A stretch of 37,807 bases of DNA from Myxacorys chilensis ATA2-1-KO14 (GTDB lineage Bacteria > Cyanobacteriota > Cyanobacteriia > Leptolyngbyales > Leptolyngbyaceae), in the NCBI GenBank assembly GCA_019359275.1, contig JAHHHP010000054.1, forward strand, positions 1 through 37,807. The letters are read 5' to 3'. A program made the translations under genes and the position numbers. This document shows, piece after piece, positions 16,772 to 25,550 of this stretch; within the stretch, counting starts at the first letter, position 1; the number at the start of each line of letters is the position of its first letter. The notes under the pieces are model-generated. The model had not been told where the DNA came from, ran no database searches, and saw nothing but the letters and a program-made list of their open reading frames with translations.

Positions 16772-18484
16772 TTAGGGTCTCGAATTTGTGAGAGGCATCA
16801 TTGACGGAATCAGAGCGGCAGCGCGAGTAGTCGAGAAGGTTGCTAACGCGCCCCAGGCTGCGCCCAAGATGCGAGCGGGTTGAATGTCGTCTTTGATCAG
16901 GTTCCACAACTGTTGAACCTCTTCGGTATGGAGGCGGTCATCTTCGGTGAGGGCTAAGAGTAGCTGCTGACGAAGATACCGTCCTTCATCTGAAAGCAGA
17001 TAGCTTAAGCCGAGTTGAGCAGTTGGTAGAAGGTCAAAGCTACTGTCTGACCGCGCGATCGCAATCATGTTTTCCAAGCGCTGCCACTGAAATTTTCCAT
17101 CCTTGAACAGAACTTCAATCAGGCGACGACGGAATCGCGGCGATTCTCCTGTGAGCAAGCGGCGGGCAACATAGGGGTACCCCACCTCGACGATTTTGAA
17201 ATTAGGATTGAGAGTCAGCGCCAAGCCTTCTTGAGTGACAAGCGATCGGATAATCAGCGCAAATTTCGCGGGCACTCGGAACGGATAGTCGTACATCAAC
17301 TCGCTAAACCGATCCGTGATTGTTTTGAAGTTAAAATCTCGGACGCTCTCGCCCATGATATCTCCCAAAACCGCTTCGATCGCAGGTATGATCGGGTAAA
17401 TGTCAGTTCCGGGAGCCAAAAATCCAAGCTTGACAAAATCGTGGGCCAAGTCTGTATAGTCTTTGTTGATTAGGTGTACGATGGCATCGACGAGCGTTTC
17501 CTTCGCTTCTTCTCCAAGTTGATCCATCATGCCAAAGTCGATAAACGCCATTTGAGCGCCGCGATCGCCAGCAACAGCAAAAAGGTTGCCAGGATGCGGA
17601 TCGGCATGAAAGAAGCCATATTCCAGCAGTTGACGCAGCCCTGCCGTTACGCCGATTCGGATCAGCGCATCGGAATTCATGCCAGCTTGCTGAATCGACA
17701 CTGTATCGGTCAGTTTGAAGCCGTGAATCCACTCCAAAACTAAAACTCGCTGCGTGCAGTGCCGCCAGTAGATTTTGGGCACTTTCACGGTTAGATCGTT
17801 GCGGAAGTTGTTTGCGAACTTCTCAGCGTTACGGCCTTCGTTGAGGTAGTCGATCTCCTCAAACAGCTTCGTTCCAAATTCATCCACGATCAGCGTCAGA
17901 TCGTGTCCCAAATTTAACGGCAACCAGGGAGCCATCCATCCAGCGGCCCACCGCATAAGATACAAATCGAGCGTCAATGTGGGTAGCAAATTTGGACGCT
18001 GAACCTTGATCGCAACCTCTTCTCCAGTTTTGAGGCGTGCTTTGTAAACCTGTGCCAGACTAGCTGCCGCGATCGGGTTTGGAGAGAAGTCATCGAAAAC
18101 CTCATCGATTTCTGCGTCTAGATCGAGCCGCAGGATGCGAAACGCAATGTCGTTAGGAAACGGCGGCAACTGATCTTGCAATTTGATCAGTTCATCTAGA
18201 AAATCTCGCCGGATCAAGTCAGGGCGTGTAGAGAGTGCCTGTCCGACTTTAATGAATGCTGGGCCTAACGCCGTTAGGAGGTGCCGTAATTGAGCGGCAC
18301 GATGAGGTTTTTCCCGCTCTGATCGGTCAAACCACTGATCAAACTTGAGTCCAAGAATAAAACCAGCGAAGTACCAAATGATCCGCAACGATCGCCAAAT
18401 GGCTCGCCACGGACGGAGACTGTAGTATTGTGCGATCGCGGCAGCGTCATACTGTCTTAGGTGAGAAAGGGAAATTCGACCCAC
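16772..18484 (-). CDS. ABC1/AarF/UbiB-family atypical kinase-like protein
   Basis: A 570-residue protein of the UbiB/ABC1 atypical kinase family. Members support isoprenoid-quinone biosynthesis or homeostasis and, in plastids, plastoglobule and prenyl-lipid metabolism. Signature elements are the KxGQ motif in FIKVGQALSTRPD, the Ala-rich loop AAASLAQVYKA that replaces the kinase P-loop, VAIKVQRP with the ATP-contact Lys, HADPHPGNLF (catalytic loop) and FIDFGMM (metal-binding DFG). A hydrophobic helix near 505-550 suggests membrane association. The start is a GTG at 18484, chosen because the family N-terminus aligns and no ATG is near. Cyanobacteria have several paralogues, so no symbol is given. 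Confidence 0.9.
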   Translation of the reverse strand: MGRISLSHLRQYDAAAIAQYYSLRPWRAIWRSLRIIWYFAGFILGLKFDQWFDRSEREKPHRAAQLRHLLTALGPAFIKVGQALSTRPDLIRRDFLDELIKLQDQLPPFPNDIAFRILRLDLDAEIDEVFDDFSPNPIAAASLAQVYKARLKTGEEVAIKVQRPNLLPTLTLDLYLMRWAAGWMAPWLPLNLGHDLTLIVDEFGTKLFEEIDYLNEGRNAEKFANNFRNDLTVKVPKIYWRHCTQRVLVLEWIHGFKLTDTVSIQQAGMNSDALIRIGVTAGLRQLLEYGFFHADPHPGNLFAVAGDRGAQMAFIDFGMMDQLGEEAKETLVDAIVHLINKDYTDLAHDFVKLGFLAPGTDIYPIIPAIEAVLGDIMGESVRDFNFKTITDRFSELMYDYPFRVPAKFALIIRSLVTQEGLALTLNPNFKIVEVGYPYVARRLLTGESPRFRRRLIEVLFKDGKFQWQRLENMIAIARSDSSFDLLPTAQLGLSYLLSDEGRYLRQQLLLALTEDDRLHTEEVQQLWNLIKDDIQPARILGAAWGALATFSTTRAAALIPSMMPLTNSRP

Positions 18485-18698
18485 GGGTTTTTAATACCTC
18501 TTGAAACGAAGGATGCGGACAACCATCACCAGCAGTTGAGCCTTGCAACCGTATTTTCCACTTCTACTAACTTCTTTAATCACAAGTTTAATGATCAAAG
18601 GCTCAGCGAATCTCTTGATGCCCGACTGCCGCTTGAAGGATTACCATTTGTTGCTTTACATCTCATTCTAGTATATAAAACTACAACTTTTGAAACGG

Positions 18699-18724
18699 AA
18701 AAGAGCCGAACCAAAATGCGGCTC
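18699..18724 (-). terminator. Intrinsic terminator of the DegT-type aminotransferase gene
   Basis: GAGCCG (18703-18708) pairs with CGGCTC (18719-18724) around a 10-nt loop. Read on the minus strand, the stem is followed by TTTTCC. It lies about 55 bp after the aminotransferase stop. The stem is short but GC-rich. Confidence 0.6.
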
Positions 18725-18779
18725 AAATTGAGACCAGGCAACAATGGCGAGCTCTTTGCCAGCGAAAAGTAAGCTCGCT

Positions 18780-19901
18780 TCAAGCGAACAAATCTTTCAA
18801 ACTGTAAACAACCTGGTCTTGTTGCAGTTCAGACAGTTCGGGAAACATTGGCAAGGACAGCACTTCGCGGGCAGCGCGATCAGCTTCTGGCAATTGACCA
18901 GGTTGATAGCCCAACGACTGGTAAATTGGCTGTTGATGCAGCGGATAGGGGTAGTAAATCATCGATGTGACCCCTTTTTCTTGCAAGGCCCGTTTGATCG
19001 CATCGCGGCGTTCGGCTTCGGTTTCAGTGACTCGAATCGTGTATTGATTCCAAACGCAGCGTCCGCCTGCAATTTCATGAGGCAGAACAAGGTCAGATAG
19101 CGGTGATAAAAGCTGATGATAGCGATCGGCAACGCGGCGACGCTGCTCGTTCCAAGTGTCTAGATAGCGGAGCTTGATTTGCAGAATAGCCGCTTGAATC
19201 GCATCGAGTCGGCTGTTGACGCCATGTTCTTCGTGATAGTAGCCACTGCGCCGCCCGTGGTCGCGTAGCATTTTGACCGTGGCAGCAAGTTCAGGATCGT
19301 TCGTAATGATCGCGCCGCCATCACCACATGCGCCCAGATTTTTAGTTGGATAAAAGCTAAAACAGCCAACATGTCCAATGCTGCCCACCTTCTGACTCGC
19401 CCATTCGGCTCCGGTGGCTTGAGCACAGTCTTCGATCACGGCTAAATTGTGAGCGGTCGCGATCGCCATCAACCGGGTCATATCGACGGGTTGACCGAAC
19501 AGATGGACGGGAACGATCGCTTTCGTTTGGGGAGTAATGGCCGCTTCAACTTGATCTAAATCGAAGTTAAACGTGCGCGGATCGATGTCAACAAATACAG
19601 GCGTTGCCCCGACCGCGCTAATCGTCTCTGCGGTAGCAATGAAGGTAAAGGGTGAGGTAATGACCTGATCTCCTGCCCCGATCTTGAGCGATCGCAAAGC
19701 AAGATAGAGAGCATCTGTTCCCGAATTGCAGGTCACGCATTCGGAGGCTCCAATGTAGGTGGCAAACTGGTTTTCAAAATTTTCAATCGTCGCGCCACCG
19801 ATATAACGACCGGAGGCAAGCACCTCTAAAACGGCTTGATTGATATCGGAACCAATGAGCTTGAACTGTTCTGAAAGGTCAAAAGGGGGAATGGTAGTCA
19901 C
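18780..19901 (-). CDS. DegT/DnrJ/EryC1/StrS-family PLP aminotransferase
   Basis: A 373-residue sugar aminotransferase-type protein that would transfer an amino group to a nucleotide-linked keto sugar for surface glycan synthesis. Landmarks are YIGGATIENFENQFA, CNSGTDALYLALRSL (PLP phosphate loop), EDCAQATGAEW (Asp contacting the PLP pyridine N), and SFYPTKNLGACGDGG with the internal-aldimine Lys near 186. The C-terminal HQQPIYQSLGYQPGQLPEAD segment is typical of the family. No other glycan gene is adjacent, so the sugar cannot be inferred. The start appears to be GTG 19901, and a self-complementary 5' leader may fold over it. The gene is divergent from the FetB-type permease. Confidence 0.9.
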   Translation of the reverse strand: MTTIPPFDLSEQFKLIGSDINQAVLEVLASGRYIGGATIENFENQFATYIGASECVTCNSGTDALYLALRSLKIGAGDQVITSPFTFIATAETISAVGATPVFVDIDPRTFNFDLDQVEAAITPQTKAIVPVHLFGQPVDMTRLMAIATAHNLAVIEDCAQATGAEWASQKVGSIGHVGCFSFYPTKNLGACGDGGAIITNDPELAATVKMLRDHGRRSGYYHEEHGVNSRLDAIQAAILQIKLRYLDTWNEQRRRVADRYHQLLSPLSDLVLPHEIAGGRCVWNQYTIRVTETEAERRDAIKRALQEKGVTSMIYYPYPLHQQPIYQSLGYQPGQLPEADRAAREVLSLPMFPELSELQQDQVVYSLKDLFA

Positions 19902-19961
19902 TCAGTTTCACCACGTACCTTGAAGGGGATCTAATAAAGCTTTAGACCGTGAAGTGACTAC
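19894..19961 (-). promoter_or_regulatory. Self-complementary leader covering the aminotransferase start codon
   Basis: On the minus strand, GTAGTCACT with the adjacent TTCAC (19961 down to about 19949) can pair with GTGAA and AGTGACTAC (about 19911 down to 19894), which contain the GTG start. The nine-base outer stem is perfect; a small bulge separates the five-base inner stem. Such a fold would hide the start codon. No regulator is evident. Confidence 0.45.
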
Positions 19962-20025
19962 ATTGTTTCAATAAACTTACAATCTGGCAAGATGAGGGAC
20001 GGAGTCGTAGAGAAGGGACAGAGTA

Positions 20026-20808
20026 TTGAACGCTGAAGCCGTAGATTCGTTCGGTCAGATTTTTTGGGCGTTGGGATTAGTCGTCGCTGCGATCGCGCTC
20101 TCTTTCTGGCAGCGCCTCGGACTCGAAGGCAATCTTCTCATCGCGACCGGACGAGCGATTCTTCAACTCGTCGTCGTGGGCTATGTCCTCGCGGTTGTAT
20201 TCGCTCCGCCGCAGAGTCCATTCTTAATTCTGTTTGTCGCCATCATTCTGCTGCTGGTCGCCGCGATCGTCACTCGCAATCGTATCAGTCAAAAGCTGCC
20301 GCGCTTAATGCCTTGGGTGATTGGGTCGTTGGGCATCAGTACAGCCCTGACGGTTGGCTATGCTCAACTGCTAATCGTGCAGGCGCAGCCCTGGTATAAC
20401 CCGCAGTTTTTGATTCCGCTAGTTGCGATCGTCCTCAGTAATGCAATGAATGGAGCCGCGATCGCGGGAGAGCGATTGGTCAGTGCCCTCACCTTAAATC
20501 GGGCGGAAATCGAGACGCATCTGAGCTTAGGTGCAGCCCCGACTCAAGCGATCGCGACCTATCGCCGAGATGCCATTCGGGCGGGAGTGCTGCCAACGCT
20601 GAACACGATGACGATTGTCGGATTAGCAACTCTTCCTAGTATTTTGAGCGGTCAGCTTTTGGGCGGCGCAAATCCGATTCAAGCGATCGCGCTGCAAATT
20701 GTGGTGTTGATCCTGCTGGCGGTTTCGTCATTGGTTTGCGCGATCGCCCTGACAACGGGAATCTGTCGGCAATTCTTTAATTCAGCGTCACAACTCGTTC
20801 AGCTATGA
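20026..20808 (+). CDS. fetB: FetB/UPF0014-type ABC transporter permease
   Basis: A 260-residue polytopic membrane protein with about seven hydrophobic segments. It matches the FetB (YbbM, UPF0014) permease family, which with the ATPase FetA is linked to iron export or oxidative-stress resistance in Escherichia coli. Characteristic text includes RAILQLVVVGYVLAVVF near 43-60 and LSLGAAPTQAIATYRRDAIRAGVLPTLNT-like segments (20-residue core from about 166). It also has MTIVGLATLPSILSGQLLGG near the C-terminal part. The partner ATPase gene is not adjacent here. The start is taken as TTG 20026 behind an AAGGGA ribosome site. Iron specificity in cyanobacteria is inference. Confidence 0.82.
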   Translation: MNAEAVDSFGQIFWALGLVVAAIALSFWQRLGLEGNLLIATGRAILQLVVVGYVLAVVFAPPQSPFLILFVAIILLLVAAIVTRNRISQKLPRLMPWVIGSLGISTALTVGYAQLLIVQAQPWYNPQFLIPLVAIVLSNAMNGAAIAGERLVSALTLNRAEIETHLSLGAAPTQAIATYRRDAIRAGVLPTLNTMTIVGLATLPSILSGQLLGGANPIQAIALQIVVLILLAVSSLVCAIALTTGICRQFFNSASQLVQL

Positions 20809-20932
20809 CCTGCTCAGAGTGACGAACGGTGCTATCACAAATTACGAATAATCGATTACAACTTATCGTCTTGTTGTATAAGGGAGGTACATTCCAGCAC
20901 ATTTTTTTCCTGGCGTTGTCCTAATTCTGTCC

Positions 20933-21700
20933 TTGAACACTATTCTTAAACGATCGGTTCCCTCGTTTTTCAAGGGCATCGCGCTGTTTACACCAGGCGG
21001 CGATTTGGTCTATTGCATCGATCCTAGTAAGCGGGGGCGATGGCATCTCAATTTGTGTACTGCGCTGCAAGATATTTTAGAACTGCCAGAACCGCCTCAT
21101 TTCCTCGTGCCATGCTATACAGCCACCCTGGATCGCTGGTTTGACACTAAGATGCAGCAGACGCGAATTTTTGCCGAGGCGTACCCTCCCGTTTTTCGCT
21201 ATCGATCGCTGCTCAACGCCGTTTTTGAAACCGATGTTCCTTGGCAGATGGCTCCATCGCCTGAAGGCTTATGCGATCCAGTAGTGATTGATCAGTATCG
21301 CCATCAGTTTCCTCAGCTTTGGGAAAATCACGATTTAGTCTTTCGTCTAGAATCGCACCCCAGTCCACCGCCGACGTTTGCTCAAACGAGTCCGCCGCAA
21401 ATTTCGGCATCTCCCTACCCTCAAGGCTATGTGCTGCGACTATTTGTGTCGGGCTACAGCGCCACGACTCAACGCATTTTGCAGAATTTGCACGAACTGT
21501 TAGAGCAATCTTTAGAATCTCCTTATACCCTGAAGATAATTGACATTTTTAAGCATCCAGAACAAGCAGAATTAGATCAGATCACTGCAACGCCGACCTT
21601 GGTTAAGGTCTACCCGAAGCCAGTGCGTCGGATTGCCGGAAATTTGGAAGATGGCGATCGCATTCTACACATGCTCGGTGCGCTAGAAGAAAGGGAATGA
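20933..21700 (+). CDS. Unknown N-terminal domain fused to a KaiB-like thioredoxin-fold domain
   Basis: A 255-residue protein. Residues about 165-250 form a KaiB/SasA-N-type domain: YVLRLFVSGYSATTQRIL, YTLKIIDIFKHPEQAELD, then ITATPTLVKVYPKPVRRIAG and DRILHML. The diagnostic ATPTL and P-x-P-x-R segments are intact. The first 140 residues (from FFKGIALFTPGGDLVYCIDP to about NHDLVFRLE) are conserved-looking but not a domain I can name. A Pro-rich linker joins the parts. KaiB and SasA-N domains bind KaiC, so a clock-linked role is possible but unproven. The start is TTG 20933. The gene ends 3 nt before cofH, so the two are very likely cotranscribed. Confidence 0.8.
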   Translation: MNTILKRSVPSFFKGIALFTPGGDLVYCIDPSKRGRWHLNLCTALQDILELPEPPHFLVPCYTATLDRWFDTKMQQTRIFAEAYPPVFRYRSLLNAVFETDVPWQMAPSPEGLCDPVVIDQYRHQFPQLWENHDLVFRLESHPSPPPTFAQTSPPQISASPYPQGYVLRLFVSGYSATTQRILQNLHELLEQSLESPYTLKIIDIFKHPEQAELDQITATPTLVKVYPKPVRRIAGNLEDGDRILHMLGALEERE

Positions 21701-21703
21701 ATT

Positions 21704-22864
21704 ATGGTGGATGAGATTTTAGAACGGGCATTGGCTGGAGAAGATATTGCACCAGAGGATGGCGTTGCGCTGCTGCAACAAACCGAGGCCAACGCCATTG
21801 AACGGATTCGCGAGACTGCCGATCGCTTGCGGCAACGACAAGCTGGCGAAACCGTGACCTATGTGATCAATCGCAATATCAATTTCACAAATATTTGTGA
21901 GCAGCACTGTAGCTTCTGCGCCTTTCGTCGAGATAGTGGTGACGAAGGAGCCTACTGGCTAAATGAGGTGCAGATTTTAGAAAAAACGACGGATGCGGTC
22001 AGGCGAAACGCAACTGAAATCTGTATGCAAGGCGGATTGAATCTAGACGCAAAACTCAAGGGTTCATCGCTGTCTTTTTATGTGCAACTGATTCAAACCA
22101 TCAAGTCCGCATTTCCGCAATTACATCTTCATGCGTTCTCTCCGCAAGAAGTCCAATTCATCGCCCGAGAAGATAACCTCTCGTTTGCAGAGGTGATTAC
22201 AGCCCTGCGAGAGGCAGGCGTCGATTCGATGCCCGGAACGGCTGCCGAAGTCCTGGATGATGGGGTACGAAAGATTCTTTGCCCGGAAAAGTTAAACAGC
22301 AAAACCTGGTTGGAGATTGTTCAGACCACGCATCAGCAGGGTATTCCGACCACCAGCACCATGCTATCCGGGCACATTGAAACGTCAGAACAGCAGATGC
22401 TGCATTTAGACTTACTGCGATCGCTGCAACAATCTGCTAAACGGCACGGATACACCGGCATCACAGAATTCATTCTGCTGCCCTTTGTCGGACAAGACGC
22501 CCCCAAACCTCTGCAGCGACGTGTCGGGCGCGATCAGCCCGTCCTGTCTGACTCGCTCTTACTGATGGCAGTCGCCCGAATTTTCCTTGGCAACTGGATT
22601 CCGAATCACCAGCCCAGTTGGGTAAAGCTCGGACTTCCAGGCGCGATCGAAGCGCTGCGGTGGGGCTGCAACGACATCGGCGGAACCCTAATGGAAGAAC
22701 ACATCACCACGATGGCAGGCGCGATCGGCGGAACCTGCATGGAAGTCGAAACCTTGCAGAGCGCAATTGCTAAAATTGGCAGACCATTTGCTCAACGCGA
22801 CACCCTTTATCGAGCGATCCCTCGGAACTTGGCTGAGCCAATCGCGCAACCCGTCCTGCTCTAG
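21704..22864 (+). CDS. cofH: CofH, radical SAM subunit of FO (8-hydroxy-5-deazaflavin) synthase
   Basis: A 386-residue radical SAM enzyme. CofH adds a tyrosine-derived radical to 5-amino-6-ribitylamino-uracil, and CofG then completes FO, the deazaflavin chromophore of some photolyases and of F420. The 4Fe-4S site is C65, C69 and C72 in NICEQHCSFC, after NINFTN. CMQGGLN, HAFSPQEV and PGTAAEVLDDGVRK are typical CofH segments, as is GGTLMEEHIT near the C-terminus. Length fits CofH, not fused FbiC. cofG is not in the window. The 3-bp gap to the KaiB-domain gene indicates translational coupling. In cyanobacteria FO is mainly known as a photolyase antenna. Confidence 0.93.
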   Translation: MVDEILERALAGEDIAPEDGVALLQQTEANAIERIRETADRLRQRQAGETVTYVINRNINFTNICEQHCSFCAFRRDSGDEGAYWLNEVQILEKTTDAVRRNATEICMQGGLNLDAKLKGSSLSFYVQLIQTIKSAFPQLHLHAFSPQEVQFIAREDNLSFAEVITALREAGVDSMPGTAAEVLDDGVRKILCPEKLNSKTWLEIVQTTHQQGIPTTSTMLSGHIETSEQQMLHLDLLRSLQQSAKRHGYTGITEFILLPFVGQDAPKPLQRRVGRDQPVLSDSLLLMAVARIFLGNWIPNHQPSWVKLGLPGAIEALRWGCNDIGGTLMEEHITTMAGAIGGTCMEVETLQSAIAKIGRPFAQRDTLYRAIPRNLAEPIAQPVLL

Positions 22865-22947
22865 ACTGTTCTATACTCAAAATTCTCGCCCCAGATCCGT
22901 TAGACTTTGCTACAGTGGCATGGCATTATCTTGCACAGTCCCTGCTC

Positions 22948-24612
22948 ATGAACGCCAAACCTAAATCTCGCCCTCAAAAGCCTCAACTCTTACTTACTGC
23001 GGGAGCCGCCGCTCTGTTGGTGGGAGGCGGCGCGATCGCGTATTTGTTACTCTCTCGCCAAGGGCAACTCAGCGTCATGCCCGTCGGTTCGGGTGTCATT
23101 CCTCAAGATGCACTGATGGTGTTGTCGGTAACAACCGAAGAGAATCAATGGCGGCAGGTTCGAGAGTTTGGTACGCCACGTAGTCAAGCCGCATTTGAGC
23201 AGAATTTAAGCCAGTGGCGCGATCGGATTCTCACCAGTCGGGGGTTAGACTATGGACGAGACGTGCAGCCGTGGGTGGGCAAAGAAGTAACGATGGCATT
23301 TTTGCCGCCGCAAGCTGGAATTGACAACTCCAACCCTTCTCAACCTGCCGTGAACTCGCAGCCGATGATCATGGTGCTGCCGATCGCTGATCCGGTCAAG
23401 GCAAAACAGACGTTAGAACAGTCTGCGGCCTCGAAAGGGAAATGGGCTGAGCGGCAGTATAAAGGCGTTCAGGTTCGCGAAAATCAGGGTGATCCAGCCC
23501 AGAGCCTTTCGGTTGCGGTGCTAGATGCTCAGGAAATTGTCTTAGCCAATAGTCCAAAAGCGATCGAACGTGCGATCGACACCTACAAAGGAGGGGCAGC
23601 CCTGACCGGAACGCCGGGGTACGGAGATGCTTTGACGCAGATTAAAGCAGAGCGACCGCTAGCTCGGTTTTATGTCAATATTCCCGCCGCCGCTAATACC
23701 TCGGCGGCAAACTCAAACCGTCCGTTACCCCCACAGAGTTTGAGCCAAGTTCAGCAAAATCAGGGATTAGCAGGAACGGCGATCTTGGCGGCAGACGGCA
23801 TCCAATTTAAGAGTCTGTCTTGGTTGAAACCGGATAGTCAACGGCGGTTTGACACGAGAAATAATGCCAAGATTATGCCAAACCGATTGCCAGCCGATAC
23901 GCTAATGATGGCATCTGGCGGGAACTTTAAACAATTCTGGAAAGATTATACTCAAGGAGCGGCGGCAAATCCGATTCGATTGGTCAATCCAGAAGGACTC
24001 AAGCAAGGAATTAAAACCACCGTTGGTTTGGATTTAGACAAAGATTTCCTGAACTGGATGGACGGAGAATTTACGTTGGCGCTGGTTCCGGCTCAGCAGA
24101 GCGCGCCTGCCAATTTACCTGCTGGATTAGTGGTTATGGTACAGACCAACGATCGCCGCGCGGCGGAAGCAACTTTCAAGCGGCTCGATGAAACAATGGC
24201 CGCAAAGTATACCTTTAAGGTCGAAGAATCTAAGGTTGCTGGCCAATCTGTGGTCAATTGGTCGTTGCCTACTGCCAATATCAATATCAGCCGGGGATGG
24301 ATGGATGGTGATGTCGCGTTTCTCTCGTTGGGCGCACCTGTAGCTCAGACTTTCTTACCCAAACCCGCGAGTGCTTTGGCAGAGAACGAGATGTTTCGCA
24401 AGACTACGGCTTCAGAGATCACTCAAAACAACGGCCATTTCTTCGTCAACATCGATCGCTTGCTTGAACTGAAGAATTTTCCCTTGTTGCAGTTGCCGAT
24501 CACCAATCGTACAGCTCTCGAAGCGATGAATTCCATTGGCGTAACGGCGGCGATCACGAGCGATCGCACTGCCCGCTACGATGTGTTCGTCATGCTCAAG
24601 AAGAACAAGTAA
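22948..24612 (+). CDS. DUF3352 family protein, membrane-anchored
   Basis: A protein of about 554 residues with one N-terminal membrane helix (about 14-38, LLLTAGAAALLVGGGAIAYLLL-type; too long to quote fully as a signal) and a large extracytoplasmic part. VIPQDALMVLSVTTEENQWRQVREFGT and the repeated substrate-like ATFKRLDETMA blocks match DUF3352 proteins, which are common in cyanobacteria with unknown function. The extracytoplasmic part looks like two repeated alpha/beta halves (about 50-300 and 300-550). ATG 22948 is preferred to the in-frame GTG 22915 that overlaps a sequence with no family similarity. It follows cofH by 83 bp on the same strand. Confidence 0.75.
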   Translation: MNAKPKSRPQKPQLLLTAGAAALLVGGGAIAYLLLSRQGQLSVMPVGSGVIPQDALMVLSVTTEENQWRQVREFGTPRSQAAFEQNLSQWRDRILTSRGLDYGRDVQPWVGKEVTMAFLPPQAGIDNSNPSQPAVNSQPMIMVLPIADPVKAKQTLEQSAASKGKWAERQYKGVQVRENQGDPAQSLSVAVLDAQEIVLANSPKAIERAIDTYKGGAALTGTPGYGDALTQIKAERPLARFYVNIPAAANTSAANSNRPLPPQSLSQVQQNQGLAGTAILAADGIQFKSLSWLKPDSQRRFDTRNNAKIMPNRLPADTLMMASGGNFKQFWKDYTQGAAANPIRLVNPEGLKQGIKTTVGLDLDKDFLNWMDGEFTLALVPAQQSAPANLPAGLVVMVQTNDRRAAEATFKRLDETMAAKYTFKVEESKVAGQSVVNWSLPTANINISRGWMDGDVAFLSLGAPVAQTFLPKPASALAENEMFRKTTASEITQNNGHFFVNIDRLLELKNFPLLQLPITNRTALEAMNSIGVTAAITSDRTARYDVFVMLKKNK

Positions 24613-24746
24613 AAAACTCAGTGTTGCTGAATTTAAGTGTACAAAACCGTTAAATTCGCCTTTACTAGAAAACTTCTGAGCCGTAATGAGAATTCGTTAA
24701 CGGTGAATGAGAACTGCTTCTGAATTATGACTGAACATCTGCGTGA

Positions 24747-25271
24747 CTAACGTTTGGGTAAGTCAGGACACACAAACTCTTGTTGCACAGCGCTCAAAGT
24801 GATGTTTCGGTTTTCGTTGCTGCGAACTAGAGTCTGCTGCAACTGGAGTGTAGTGTCACTCAACTGGGAAATTGTCGCCGTAAACGCCAGTTGTCCATCT
24901 TCAACTACACGCAAGACGCGAGGCGCATTCTTGTCAATTGTCCATGTCGAAATTCGGTAAGGTTCGACGCAAGAAGTTTGTAGCAGCGTCCCGTTAGGTA
25001 GAAAGGTGTAAATGCTGCCCGAGGCAGGCGTTGAAGGTGCTTTCGTCACTCGCCAAACTCGACTAAACAGTTGAGTTAAATCTCCGTTGGAACTTGCTTG
25101 AGAGGACACAGGAGAGGCTGGTACCGAAGATGCTGGCTTTGGACTTCCTGCACTGGGAGATGCAGCAACTGAGGTAGAGGGTTGCGAACTTTCAGCACTC
25201 GGCGACTGAGAGCAAGCGATTAGCCCCATTAACAGGATGCTAAGAGCCGAAAATCGTAGATGACGTTTCAT
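24747..25271 (-). CDS. Lipoprotein of unknown function
   Basis: A 174-residue protein with a lipoprotein signal peptide: basic start MKRHLRF, hydrophobic core, and lipobox LIAC with the lipidated Cys at 20. A Ser/Pro/Ala-rich spacer (21-62) leads to a small beta-rich domain (about 65-172) containing WRVTKAPSTPASGSIYTFLPNG and CVEPYRISTWTID. The domain looks like the META/lipocalin-like small barrels in which a measured value is compared with output text such as TFLPNGTL; this is only a fold-level impression. It is expected to face the periplasm on the plasma membrane or sit in the outer membrane. It is convergent with the DUF3352 gene. Confidence 0.75.
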   Translation of the reverse strand: MKRHLRFSALSILLMGLIACSQSPSAESSQPSTSVAASPSAGSPKPASSVPASPVSSQASSNGDLTQLFSRVWRVTKAPSTPASGSIYTFLPNGTLLQTSCVEPYRISTWTIDKNAPRVLRVVEDGQLAFTATISQLSDTTLQLQQTLVRSNENRNITLSAVQQEFVCPDLPKR

Positions 25272-25550
25272 AGTATTTCTCCATTAGATATGGACGATCG
25301 CATCAACAATCAAATTTCAACAGTCAACCTTTAACAACCGCGATTGACTTTTCCACGCTTCGGAAGCTCACGTCATCAATCATCCCATAACACTCCAAAA
25401 AATTCTTTAATTACGACATAAAACCTTTATTCTCTCGCTGAGAAGCAGTCTTAGAAACTTGAAGTCATGTTCACTGAGTTTTTCAATCTCCTCTCGTTCT
25501 CCTCTGCTCAGTAGATGGAGTGCCGAACACGAAATGTTTAACTTCGTTAC

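Noticed and set aside
24630..24660. GAATTTAA...TTAAATTC dyad after the DUF3352 gene
   Set aside because: Eight AT-rich base pairs and no real T-run; too weak to call as a terminator.
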